This document shows, in pieces, positions 35,321 to 43,063 of a stretch of DNA of 64,000 nt. The stretch is from assembly GCA_024682835.1 (NCBI GenBank), contig JAIKYU010000059.1:1-64000 (forward strand). The letters run 5' to 3'. The position numbers and the translations under genes are program-made. This DNA comes from Lachnospiraceae bacterium. GTDB taxonomy: Bacteria > Bacillota > Clostridia > Lachnospirales > Lachnospiraceae. How positions within the stretch are numbered: the stretch's first letter is position 1; the number at the start of each line of letters is the position of its first letter. The notes beneath the pieces were generated by a model. That model was not told the DNA's origin, did no database searches, and was given only the letters and a program-made list of their open reading frames with translations.

Positions 35321-35709
35321 TGATCACCCAGCCAGGCCGTGATCTCCACCTCGCAGAGCACGTTCTTCGGAAGCGTCCTGACTGCCACGCAGCTGCGCGC
35401 GGGCCTGTTCGGAAAATACGAGCCGTACACATCGTTGAATTCCGCAAAATCGCCCATATCCGCCAGGAAGCATTCTGTTCGTACAACATCGTCATATCCG
35501 GCTCCCGCTGCTGCAAGCAGGGCACCGATATTCTTCATCACCCGTTCCGCCTGCGCCCGGATGTCTGTACCGTCAATCTCCCCTGTCTCGGGATTGATTG
35601 CGATCTGGCCGGAGGCAAAAAGGAAACCTCCGGCGATTTTGGCTTGGGAATACGGCCCGATCGCCGCGGGCGCATCCTTTGTACTTACGGTTGCGATCTT
35701 TTCTGCCAT
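35317..35709 (-). CDS. ridA: RidA-family reactive enamine/imine deaminase
   Basis: 130 aa trimeric YjgF/YER057c/UK114 protein that hydrolyses reactive 2-aminoacrylate and similar imines. The family signature PNRPARSCVAV with the catalytic Arg and the GPYSQA and FASGQIA stretches are intact. The start MAEKIATVSTKDAPAAIG has GGAGG nine bases before it; a start eight codons upstream is not needed. In enteric bacteria RidA affects phosphoribosylamine chemistry, which makes its closeness to the PurF-like gene worth noting. Confidence 0.93.
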   Translation of the reverse strand: MAEKIATVSTKDAPAAIGPYSQAKIAGGFLFASGQIAINPETGEIDGTDIRAQAERVMKNIGALLAAAGAGYDDVVRTECFLADMGDFAEFNDVYGSYFPNRPARSCVAVRTLPKNVLCEVEITAWLGDQ

Positions 35710-35726
35710 CTCATTTCCTCCATTAA

Positions 35727-35740
35727 ATAACACGTGATAT
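35727..35740. repeat. Copy of the RTAWCRNNYGWTAY word between the 81-residue gene and ridA
   Basis: ATAACACGTGATAT, exact, in the 30-bp gap, touching the stop codon of the upstream gene. Confidence 0.6.
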
Positions 35741-35985
35741 CATTCATCCACATCCACTGTCACATAATAACCGCGCTCATTCTGCTCTATCTTTCTGACC
35801 GTCCCCTCCGTCTTCTGAAGCCGTTCGGTCAGCGGAATATTGGGGGACATGGCGAGCGATTTCGCATGCCGGGAATCCAGCGTGTAATAATACGAACTGG
35901 GAAGCACCCCTTCGGCCAGCTTTACACGCTCCCCCTCCTCCAGCAGTCCTGTTCTTTCCATCTTAAAGATCATTTCCCGTGACAT
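35740..35985 (-). CDS. Conserved-looking 81-residue protein of unknown function
   Basis: 81 aa, soluble, charged (MSREMIFKMERTGLLEEGER, ending YYVTVDVDE). No membrane segment, no motif that I recognise. GGAGGAGACGG before the ATG at 35985 supports the start, which lies 23 bases inside the end of the SGNH gene; this overlap argues that it is translated as part of the operon. Composition matches its neighbours. Confidence 0.62.
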   Translation of the reverse strand: MSREMIFKMERTGLLEEGERVKLAEGVLPSSYYYTLDSRHAKSLAMSPNIPLTERLQKTEGTVRKIEQNERGYYVTVDVDE

Positions 35986-36946
35986 CCGTCTCCTCCGTGT
36001 TCCTCACCAGTCCATGCTGTCTTAAGAATTCATACCACAGACCATACGAAGCGGCTTTCAGATGCACATCGTCAAATGAGAGCGATGCGGTCAGATGATG
36101 CTCTTCGTCATCAAACGCCTCGTTCGGATCAATATAGTAGATACCCGCCCGGGCATCCTGAAGCCCGGCAATTGCCTCATTCCGGGAATTGATCCGCGGA
36201 TTGTTGAAGCTTCGGTCGTTATTGCTCTTATTCTTTGTCACATGCATGATGCCCTGAATCACGATCACTGCATCCGGCTGCTTTTCACGGATCCGGTCAA
36301 TCATGACCCGGTAATCCTCCCGGAATGACTCCGCCGTGCCGCTGCCGATCTCATTCAGGCCGAGCATCACATAGATTTTGCCATAGTCGTTCTCATCCAG
36401 AAGGGTGTCGATACTTTTCCTTCCCTCCTCCGTTTTGACAAATTCGAGATCCAGTGCCTTTTTCACCGTCAGGGAAATCTTGGCGTAAAAGGTCGCCCTT
36501 TCATCCAGCTCCTCACAGTACTCGGAAAGTCCGACAGTCCGTGAATCGCCGATAAACAACGCATCGTCAAAGAAAGACGCATCGACCTCCGCAAACGAAA
36601 GGTCAGCGTAGGGCGGAACCGGCTCCGGGTCCGGCCCGGACTCCTCTTCTTCCACAGGCTGTCCGTCCTCCGGCTGTTCCTGCTCCGCAACCGGATCGAT
36701 CCGTTCCTCCGTCTGCTCCGCCTCTGCGGAGAGATCCATCTCATCGTCCGCTCCGCGCAGGTCAGACTGCAGAGGATCCGAAGCAGCCAAGGCCAACTCC
36801 TCCGGCATCTCCGGTACCGTTTCTTCCCGAACCGTCGGTATTTCATCGGCGGGCTCCCGCTCCGGCAGCCGGAATCCGGTAAACGCATACAACGTCGCAC
36901 TCACGACAGTGACAAGCAACAACGGGCAGGCATTGACAAACCGCAT
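35963..36946 (-). CDS. Membrane-anchored SGNH/GDSL hydrolase, likely acyl-transfer partner of the MBOAT protein
   Basis: 327 aa from MRFVNACPLLL. One N-terminal membrane segment, a long Glu/Pro-rich linker (about 25-125), then an SGNH domain outside the cell: block I FIGDSRTVG with the nucleophile Ser, block III LGLNEIG, and block V DDVHLK with catalytic Asp and His. An AGGAG site supports the start at 36946; the upstream ATG at 37015 lies inside the MBOAT gene. It follows the MBOAT gene by 11 bp, the arrangement seen in wall-polymer or exopolysaccharide O-acetylation (MBOAT exporter plus extracytoplasmic SGNH transferase). Confidence 0.83.
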   Translation of the reverse strand: MRFVNACPLLLVTVVSATLYAFTGFRLPEREPADEIPTVREETVPEMPEELALAASDPLQSDLRGADDEMDLSAEAEQTEERIDPVAEQEQPEDGQPVEEEESGPDPEPVPPYADLSFAEVDASFFDDALFIGDSRTVGLSEYCEELDERATFYAKISLTVKKALDLEFVKTEEGRKSIDTLLDENDYGKIYVMLGLNEIGSGTAESFREDYRVMIDRIREKQPDAVIVIQGIMHVTKNKSNNDRSFNNPRINSRNEAIAGLQDARAGIYYIDPNEAFDDEEHHLTASLSFDDVHLKAASYGLWYEFLRQHGLVRNTEETDVTGNDL

Positions 36947-36957
36947 GAAAGCCACTC

Positions 36958-38328
36958 CTAAAACTGCAGATATAAAAACGGGTTGCCGCCTGCGCGGGCC
37001 AGACTGATCAGGCACAGAACGAACAATGCCGTAAGTCCCGCCGTGACCGCCGGGGTTCTCCGATGACGCTCAAAATAATGATAGACGCTGGGGATCATAA
37101 AAACAAGGGAAAAGAAAAGATAAATTCCGTAAGCGGAAACGTATTTCAGGAAATCACCGTCATAGACGGTTCCAACTGCTTCCCTGATCGGAAACAGTCT
37201 CTGAAAATATGCTGACAGCCTCTCCGTGTCCGAAACGGCAAACATCAGCCATGTGAGGGGAATGCCGACCAGCACGTGAAGCCTGCCGACGAGGTGCAGA
37301 AGCCGGGACCTGCGATCCTTCAATTCCCGTTCCATCAGGATCATAAACAATACCGCCCCGGCCCAGAAAAGGAAATTGACGGTAATTCCGTGCCAGAGCC
37401 CCGTCAGCAGCCAGACGATTCCCAGATTGCGCACGGTTTTCAACCAGCCGTTCCTGCTGCCGCCAAGAGGGATATACACGTTTTCCCTGAAAAAATCCCC
37501 GAGCGTTACGTGCCACCTTCGGTAAAACTCACTGACACCTCCCGCCGCGTACGGCTGTCTGAAATTTTCAATCATCGGCAATCCGATCATCACTCCCACG
37601 CCGGCCGCCATCAGGGAGTAACCCCAGAAATCGTAATACAGCTCCATGGAATAGGTGTATACGCCCAGCCAGGCGAGCGGGGTGGAAAGGCTCTCGTAGC
37701 CGATCCCGTAGAGTGCGTTCCAAAGTGAGCGCAGATGATCCGCCAGCAGCACTTTGGCCGCCATGCCGAAAATCAACCAGGTCAGCCCGTTTTCCAGACG
37801 GACAAAAATATTTCGTAATCTTCGTCGCCAGCCTGTGGCTTCCGCCGGTTCACGAAACGCCGAACTCCTCTCAAAATCCGCATACCGCATGATCGGGCCC
37901 GAAAGAAGCTGCGGAAACAGACAGAAAAAGGCAAGGGAATCAGGAAGTGTGGGCTCCTTTTTCATTTTTCCGCGATATCCGTCCGCAAGGAAAAACAGCA
38001 TTCGAAAGACATAGAAGCTCATCCCCACAGGCATCCAGGCAGGTCCGCCCACTGCGCCAAACGCCTTTGCCAGCACGAGTGAAGCAACGTCCACCGTAAC
38101 CCCCGCCGCAAACGCTCTCCTGTTTCCCCGCCTCACCAATCCGACCAGTGCATAGTTCCACAGGGAAAGCAAAAGAAGGATCAGACAGAATCGAATATCG
38201 AACAGCGCATAGAAAAAATAGCTCCCGGCAATCAGCACATAAATCCTGACCACGGCCGGTGCCAGATAGTACACAAAAAGAAAAACCGGAAGAAACCGGA
38301 ACAAAAAATCAAAATCCGTAAATGTCAT
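36958..38328 (-). CDS. MBOAT-family membrane O-acyltransferase (AlgI/DltB type)
   Basis: 456 aa, about ten membrane helices. The MBOAT core is clear: GLPMIENFRQPYAAGGVSEF region, RRWHVTLGDFFRENVYIPLGG, and the catalytic His of LTGLWHGITVNFLFW. Such proteins pass acetyl or other acyl groups across the membrane to a polysaccharide. The ATG overlaps the upstream TPR gene as ATGA and the SGNH partner follows. The polymer modified is unknown: no dlt or alg genes are in the window. Confidence 0.92.
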   Translation of the reverse strand: MTFTDFDFLFRFLPVFLFVYYLAPAVVRIYVLIAGSYFFYALFDIRFCLILLLLSLWNYALVGLVRRGNRRAFAAGVTVDVASLVLAKAFGAVGGPAWMPVGMSFYVFRMLFFLADGYRGKMKKEPTLPDSLAFFCLFPQLLSGPIMRYADFERSSAFREPAEATGWRRRLRNIFVRLENGLTWLIFGMAAKVLLADHLRSLWNALYGIGYESLSTPLAWLGVYTYSMELYYDFWGYSLMAAGVGVMIGLPMIENFRQPYAAGGVSEFYRRWHVTLGDFFRENVYIPLGGSRNGWLKTVRNLGIVWLLTGLWHGITVNFLFWAGAVLFMILMERELKDRRSRLLHLVGRLHVLVGIPLTWLMFAVSDTERLSAYFQRLFPIREAVGTVYDGDFLKYVSAYGIYLFFSLVFMIPSVYHYFERHRRTPAVTAGLTALFVLCLISLARAGGNPFLYLQF

Positions 38329-39725
38329 GTTCCTGCGTGATTCATCTCAGCAAGCAGATTCTGTGCTTCCGTTGCCTGATCCGAGTCAGGGAAGCGCTCC
38401 GTCACCTTTTCAAAAACCGCCCTGGCTTTCTCGGTATTTCCGCTCCTGTAATACGCGCGGCCAAGGAAGTAAAGCGCATCCACATGATCCTCATCAAAAG
38501 CGCTCGCCTTGGACAATCGGGCAATCGCCGTGACATCATCCTCGTTGCGGTAGGCCTCATATCCCTCGTGATAAAAGGCATCCGCCATCTGAACGCCCAC
38601 CAGCGCAATAAAATTCTGGTAAAGTGCCTGCACACCGCCGATTTCCGTCATTTCCGGCGCATCCGGATCCATATCCCTCAGATACTCCCTGACCCGGTCC
38701 AAATCCTCCGGATCCTTGAGCCATGCGGCCACCGCCTGAATCAGAAGTCCGGCGGAACGCAGCTCACCGGTCCCCGCAGTTTCCTGTGCCTGCGCCTCCA
38801 TCGTTTTGATCTGCTCATCCAGAGAGGACAGCTCCTGTTCAAGATTCCTGATCTTGATGCTCTTGGCATCCGATTCCTCACTTACGGAGGTAATCTCCTG
38901 TCTCGACGCCTGCTGCACGCGTGAAATCCGGTTTGGCAAAATCAACGTCCAGGCAATCGCGATACCGATTGCGATTCCGAAAAGTGCCGTGGCGAAGGTG
39001 ATGACCCCCCCTCTGACGACGCTTCTTGTCGGCTGGATAATGATCTCATTCCCGCTCTGGTACCGGATGACATCATCCTTCCTTCGGCTGCCCCGTTTCT
39101 GTTCCACGGGAATCAGCGCGGCCTGCGCTTCCTTGAGATACCGTTTGGCCATCGTATCCCCACTGTCGATCCGCAGGCATCGGTTGCACTCGAGCTTGGC
39201 GCGTTCGTATTCCCCGGCGTGCAGATACAGCAGGGCAAGCAGCTCTCTTGCCCGCAAAAAGCCGGGATTCAGCTGCAGAATCCTTTTCAGCTGGATGATG
39301 GCAAGATCATAGTCCTCCTGCCACGCATAATTCAGTGCAAGATTGTATTTCTTTGCCGTTCTGCCAAGCGTATCCAGACGCTGCGGCTCACTCTGCACCC
39401 GGTTCAGAAAATAGGATGCCGGATTCCGGTCCTCCCTCAGATTGGTGCTGATGACCCACTCTGTGAGCGCACTGACAACCTCCCCGGTCTCATAGTAAAT
39501 CAGACCGAGGAGATTTCTTGCCTCGATATTTCCTTTATAGAGCTTCAGACTCTGACGCAGGCAGCCGGCAGCACCGGAGAGGTCCCTCACACGTGCCTTA
39601 TCCAGTCCTTCGTTATACAGACGATTGGACAGGTAACGGATTTGTTTGTAATCCCTGACATCCGCGCCGCAGGCAGTACAGTAGTCCTGTTCGTTCAGCT
39701 CATTCCCACATGCGTAACACAGCAC
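38325..39725 (-). CDS. Zinc-ribbon and TPR membrane protein
   Basis: 466 aa, GTG start. The N-terminus is a four-Cys zinc ribbon (CYACGNELNEQDYCTACG). A block of cytoplasmic TPR repeats follows (about 40-200), then one membrane helix (about 237-260), a coiled coil (about 265-300), and a second, external TPR block (about 370-460). It looks like an adaptor that links inside and outside. It is coupled to MBOAT by ATGA and starts three bases after the 58-residue gene. The specific role is unknown. Confidence 0.82.
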   Translation of the reverse strand: MLCYACGNELNEQDYCTACGADVRDYKQIRYLSNRLYNEGLDKARVRDLSGAAGCLRQSLKLYKGNIEARNLLGLIYYETGEVVSALTEWVISTNLREDRNPASYFLNRVQSEPQRLDTLGRTAKKYNLALNYAWQEDYDLAIIQLKRILQLNPGFLRARELLALLYLHAGEYERAKLECNRCLRIDSGDTMAKRYLKEAQAALIPVEQKRGSRRKDDVIRYQSGNEIIIQPTRSVVRGGVITFATALFGIAIGIAIAWTLILPNRISRVQQASRQEITSVSEESDAKSIKIRNLEQELSSLDEQIKTMEAQAQETAGTGELRSAGLLIQAVAAWLKDPEDLDRVREYLRDMDPDAPEMTEIGGVQALYQNFIALVGVQMADAFYHEGYEAYRNEDDVTAIARLSKASAFDEDHVDALYFLGRAYYRSGNTEKARAVFEKVTERFPDSDQATEAQNLLAEMNHAGT

Positions 39726-39728
39726 CGT

Positions 39729-39905
39729 CTATCGCCTTTCGCGCCGTCCGCCCGAACGTCCCTTTCCTTCCGCACCGGATCTTCGGAACATATCCACCAG
39801 TACGTCCGCAACATCATCCAGATCCTGATCCTCGATTACGCCGCGTGCCTCATCCAGTTCGAGGCTCGGATGAAACTTTTTCAATTCCTCTTCAAAATTG
39901 ATCAT
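39729..39905 (-). CDS. 58-residue protein coupled to valS
   Basis: Begins MINFEEELKKFHPSLELDEA, acidic in the first 40 residues and Arg/Gly-rich at the end (GGRRERR). No membrane helix or known motif. Its ATG overlaps the valS stop as ATGA and it stops three bases before the next gene, which supports translation. Found by reading the gap. Confidence 0.62.
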   Translation of the reverse strand: MINFEEELKKFHPSLELDEARGVIEDQDLDDVADVLVDMFRRSGAEGKGRSGGRRERR

Positions 39906-42580
39906 GCTTTCTTTCCCGTCAGACGCGCCAGCTGTTCCTCCACCTGTGCGTGCGTCTGCTCGTATTTCCTTTTCTTTTCGCGCTCCTCTTCCACCTTTTC
40001 CGGCTTGGCTCCGGCAAGAAACCGCTCATTGGTCAACATTTTCTCCGAGCGCGCAAGCTCCGCGTCAAGACGCTTCAGTTCCTTGGTCAGACGATCGATT
40101 TCGGCCTGAACATCCACCAGTTCTGCCAGAGGAAGATACAGCGTCGCTCCGGGAAGCGACACGGAAACAGCGCTGTCGTCAATTCCCGTGCGATCCGTCT
40201 GGCAACGCGAATCCGAGGCGCCGGCCAGACTCTCGAAGAACAGTTTGCCGGTTGTAAAAATATCAAGTGTTTTTTTATCTTCGCTGACAATAATCACCGA
40301 TACCTTTTTGGAGGGTGCAACATTCATGGCGTTCCGGACGTTCCGTATCCCCCTCACCGCCGTCTGGATGGTGTCAATCTCCTTTTCTTCCTTCTCGAAG
40401 TTCCATTCATCACGATAAACCGGCCAGTCAGAAATCATGATGGATTCCTCGGCGGACTGGAGGGTACAGAAAATCTCCTCCGTAATAAACGGCATATACG
40501 GATGCAGCAGCTTCATGGAGCCGGCCAGCACCGTCGTCAGGCACCACATGGCCGCCCGGCGGCTTTCCTCCATGTGCTCTCCATACAGACGCGGCTTCAC
40601 CATTTCAATATACCAGTCGCAGAACTCTTCCCAGATGAAATCATAAACCTTCTGGACAGCAATCCCCAGCTCGTATCGATCCATGTTGTCCGTCACTTCA
40701 CGCACCGTGCTGTTAAACCGGGAAAGGATCCACTTGTCAGCCGGTTCAAGCCCGTCCGGCATGGGCGCACCGTACCAGTCCTCGTTCTCATGCAGATTCA
40801 TCATGATAAACCGGGACGCATTCCATATCTTATTGGCAAAATTACGGCTGTTTTCAACCCGTTCCCGGTAGAAGCGCATATCGCTGCCCATATCGTTGCC
40901 GGTGACAAGCGTAAGTCTGAGGGCATCCGCCCCGTAGAGGTCAATAATCTCCAACGGATCGATTCCGTTTCCGAGGGATTTGCTCATCTTGCGGCCCTGC
41001 GCATCGCGCACCAGTCCATGGAAAATCACCGTGTGGAACGGGTAGGTTCCCATCTGTTCATAACTGGAGAAGATCATCCGGATCACCCAGAAGAAGATGA
41101 TATCCCATCCCGTAACCAGCACGTCCGTCGGGAAGAAATATTTCAAATCCGGCGTTTCATCCGGCCATCCGAGCGTCTCGAAGGGCCAGAGCGCAGAGGA
41201 AAACCAGGTGTCCAGCACGTCCTCATCCTGCGTCAGATGACTGCCTTTACACTTTGGACAGGCTGAAGGCTGCGTCCTGTCCACGATAATTTCACCGCAG
41301 TCTTCGCAGGTCCATGCGGGAATCCGGTGCCCCCACCAGAGTTGGCGGGAGATACACCAGTCGCGGATATTGTCTGTCCAGTTAAAATACCGCTTTTCCG
41401 CTCCTGCGGGCACCAGCTTGATTTCTCCTTCCTTCACGGCCCGAACGGCGGGTTTGATGAGTTCATCCATCCGGACAAACCATTGCTTCTTGATCAGCGG
41501 CTCTACCGTCGTATGGCAGCGGTCATGCGTGCCGACATTGTGGGTATAATTCTCCACGCGAACCAACAGTCCCAGTTCATCCAGTTCCCTGACGATCTGC
41601 TCGCGACAGGCATAGCGATCCATTCCCGCAAACTTCCCGCCGTTTTCATTAATGGTGGCATCATCGTTCATGATATTGATTTCCGGCAGATGATGACGCT
41701 TGCCCACCTCAAAGTCATTCGGGTCGTGTGCGGGTGTGATTTTTACAACGCCGGTTCCGAATTCCATATCCACATAGTCGTCCGCCACGATCGGCAGTTC
41801 ACGGTTCATTAACGGCAGCATCAGTTTTTTGCCGACCAGTTCCCGATATCTCTCATCATTCGGGTTGACCGCCACGGCCGTATCACCGAGCATGGTCTCC
41901 GGACGGGTCGTTGCGAATTCAATAAACCGCGTCGTGCTGACAGAACCGTCCTCCTCAATAAACGGATACCGGATATGCCAGAGGTGACCGTTCTGCTCTT
42001 CATATTCGACTTCCGCATCGGAAAGGGAAGTGTTACAGACCGGACACCAGTTGATAATCCGGCTCCCTTTATATATGTAGCCTTTTTCATGCATGCGCAC
42101 GAAGACTTCCGTCACAGCGCGGTTGCAGCCCTCGTCCATGGTGAAGCGCTCTCTGTCCCAGTCGCAGGAGCTGCCAAGCTTCTTTAACTGCGAGACGATG
42201 GTTCCGCCGTACTTTCGCTTCCATTCCCATGCGCGCTCAAGAAACTTCTCGCGTCCGAGCGCATGCTTGTCAATTCCCTCCTCCTTCAGCTCATTGGTAA
42301 TGCGAACCTCAGTGGAAATGGACGCGTGATCGGTTCCCGGCTGCCACAGGGTATTGTAGCCCTGCATCCTTTTCCACCGCACCAGAATGTCCTGAACCGT
42401 TTCATCAAATGCGTGTCCCATATGCAGAATCCCCGTGACGTTCGGGGGCGGGATCACGACGGTAAACGGTTTTCTGTTCTCATCCACTTCGGCATGGAAG
42501 TACTTCCTTTCCTCCCACGTTTTGTAAATCCTGTCCTCCAATCCTTTCGGATCATATGCCTTTGCCAGTTCCTTTTTCAT
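39902..42580 (-). CDS. valS: Valyl-tRNA synthetase
   Basis: Class I synthetase that charges tRNA-Val and edits mischarged threonine. 892 aa. HIGH-type motif HMGH at 53-56 (in PPNVTGILHMGHAF), the editing CP1 domain, a zinc site (CEDCGE and CPKCKG), KMSKS (in GRKMSKSLGNGIDP, about 530), an anticodon-binding domain and a C-terminal coiled-coil arm. All parts are present. The upstream gap has a sigma-A promoter but no T-box leader that I can recognise. Confidence 0.97.
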   Translation of the reverse strand: MKKELAKAYDPKGLEDRIYKTWEERKYFHAEVDENRKPFTVVIPPPNVTGILHMGHAFDETVQDILVRWKRMQGYNTLWQPGTDHASISTEVRITNELKEEGIDKHALGREKFLERAWEWKRKYGGTIVSQLKKLGSSCDWDRERFTMDEGCNRAVTEVFVRMHEKGYIYKGSRIINWCPVCNTSLSDAEVEYEEQNGHLWHIRYPFIEEDGSVSTTRFIEFATTRPETMLGDTAVAVNPNDERYRELVGKKLMLPLMNRELPIVADDYVDMEFGTGVVKITPAHDPNDFEVGKRHHLPEINIMNDDATINENGGKFAGMDRYACREQIVRELDELGLLVRVENYTHNVGTHDRCHTTVEPLIKKQWFVRMDELIKPAVRAVKEGEIKLVPAGAEKRYFNWTDNIRDWCISRQLWWGHRIPAWTCEDCGEIIVDRTQPSACPKCKGSHLTQDEDVLDTWFSSALWPFETLGWPDETPDLKYFFPTDVLVTGWDIIFFWVIRMIFSSYEQMGTYPFHTVIFHGLVRDAQGRKMSKSLGNGIDPLEIIDLYGADALRLTLVTGNDMGSDMRFYRERVENSRNFANKIWNASRFIMMNLHENEDWYGAPMPDGLEPADKWILSRFNSTVREVTDNMDRYELGIAVQKVYDFIWEEFCDWYIEMVKPRLYGEHMEESRRAAMWCLTTVLAGSMKLLHPYMPFITEEIFCTLQSAEESIMISDWPVYRDEWNFEKEEKEIDTIQTAVRGIRNVRNAMNVAPSKKVSVIIVSEDKKTLDIFTTGKLFFESLAGASDSRCQTDRTGIDDSAVSVSLPGATLYLPLAELVDVQAEIDRLTKELKRLDAELARSEKMLTNERFLAGAKPEKVEEEREKKRKYEQTHAQVEEQLARLTGKKA

Positions 42581-43063
42581 CTGTAATTATCCCTCCCGAT
42601 CTCTGAATGATCCCTACAATTTTTAATCAATAACGCCCGCATTGTCAAGGGAAAGAAGCCAATCATGTGTTATCTAATCAATCCTTGAACCAAATCAGTT
42701 GTTATTAAAAGCTCAGATCGTCGTTTAGTTGACATAATAATATTGACTGACATTGTTTTGTTTGGAATCACATGCTTTGACAAACAGTTTTCCGTTAAGT
42801 TACACAACCCGCATAAAATCGGGGTTTCAATTTTTTCATGTGCCAAATGTCCCCAATTTCCACATAGTTTTCCACAACCCTTGTTTCTCGGATTTTGTGG
42901 CAGATCATCGATTTTTTGTCAATAAACGGTTTGTATTGTGTACACAATTTCGATCCTGCCGGGGAGTTTTTGGTTTACATAATTCGGTGACCATGTGTAT
43001 TATGTCGCCTTATCGTTTTATGGGCATTATTTTATCACTATAAAAAACAGCGATTGATTTTGT
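42581..43063. other. AT-rich gene-free gap with DnaA-box-like repeats and palindrome
   Basis: About 480 bp without a credible gene, clearly richer in A and T than the rest. It holds the valS promoter at its left end; two DnaA-box-like words 12 bp apart (ATTTCCACA at 42856-42864 and TTTTCCACA at 42868-42876); a perfect 14-bp palindrome ATTGTGTACACAAT (42935-42948); TTGACA words on plus (around 42729); and a one-mismatch RTAWCRNNYGWTAY copy (42692-42705). No terminator stem with T-run is clear after the helicase gene. The open frames here have untypical composition and no ribosome site. Confidence 0.55.
42620..42648 (-). promoter_or_regulatory. Promoter of valS
   Basis: TTGACA (42643-42648), 17-base spacer, TAAAAA (42620-42625) on the minus strand, with a short leader and GGGAGGGA before the start codon. 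Confidence 0.75.

Noticed and set aside
42581..42800. T-box leader for valS
   Set aside because: Common in Firmicutes, but no conserved T-box sequence is visible and the promoter leaves only a leader of about 35 bases.
42753..43043. Open frame of 96 codons on plus in the AT-rich gap
   Set aside because: No ribosome site, many Phe, Cys and His residues unlike other genes here, no recognisable family.
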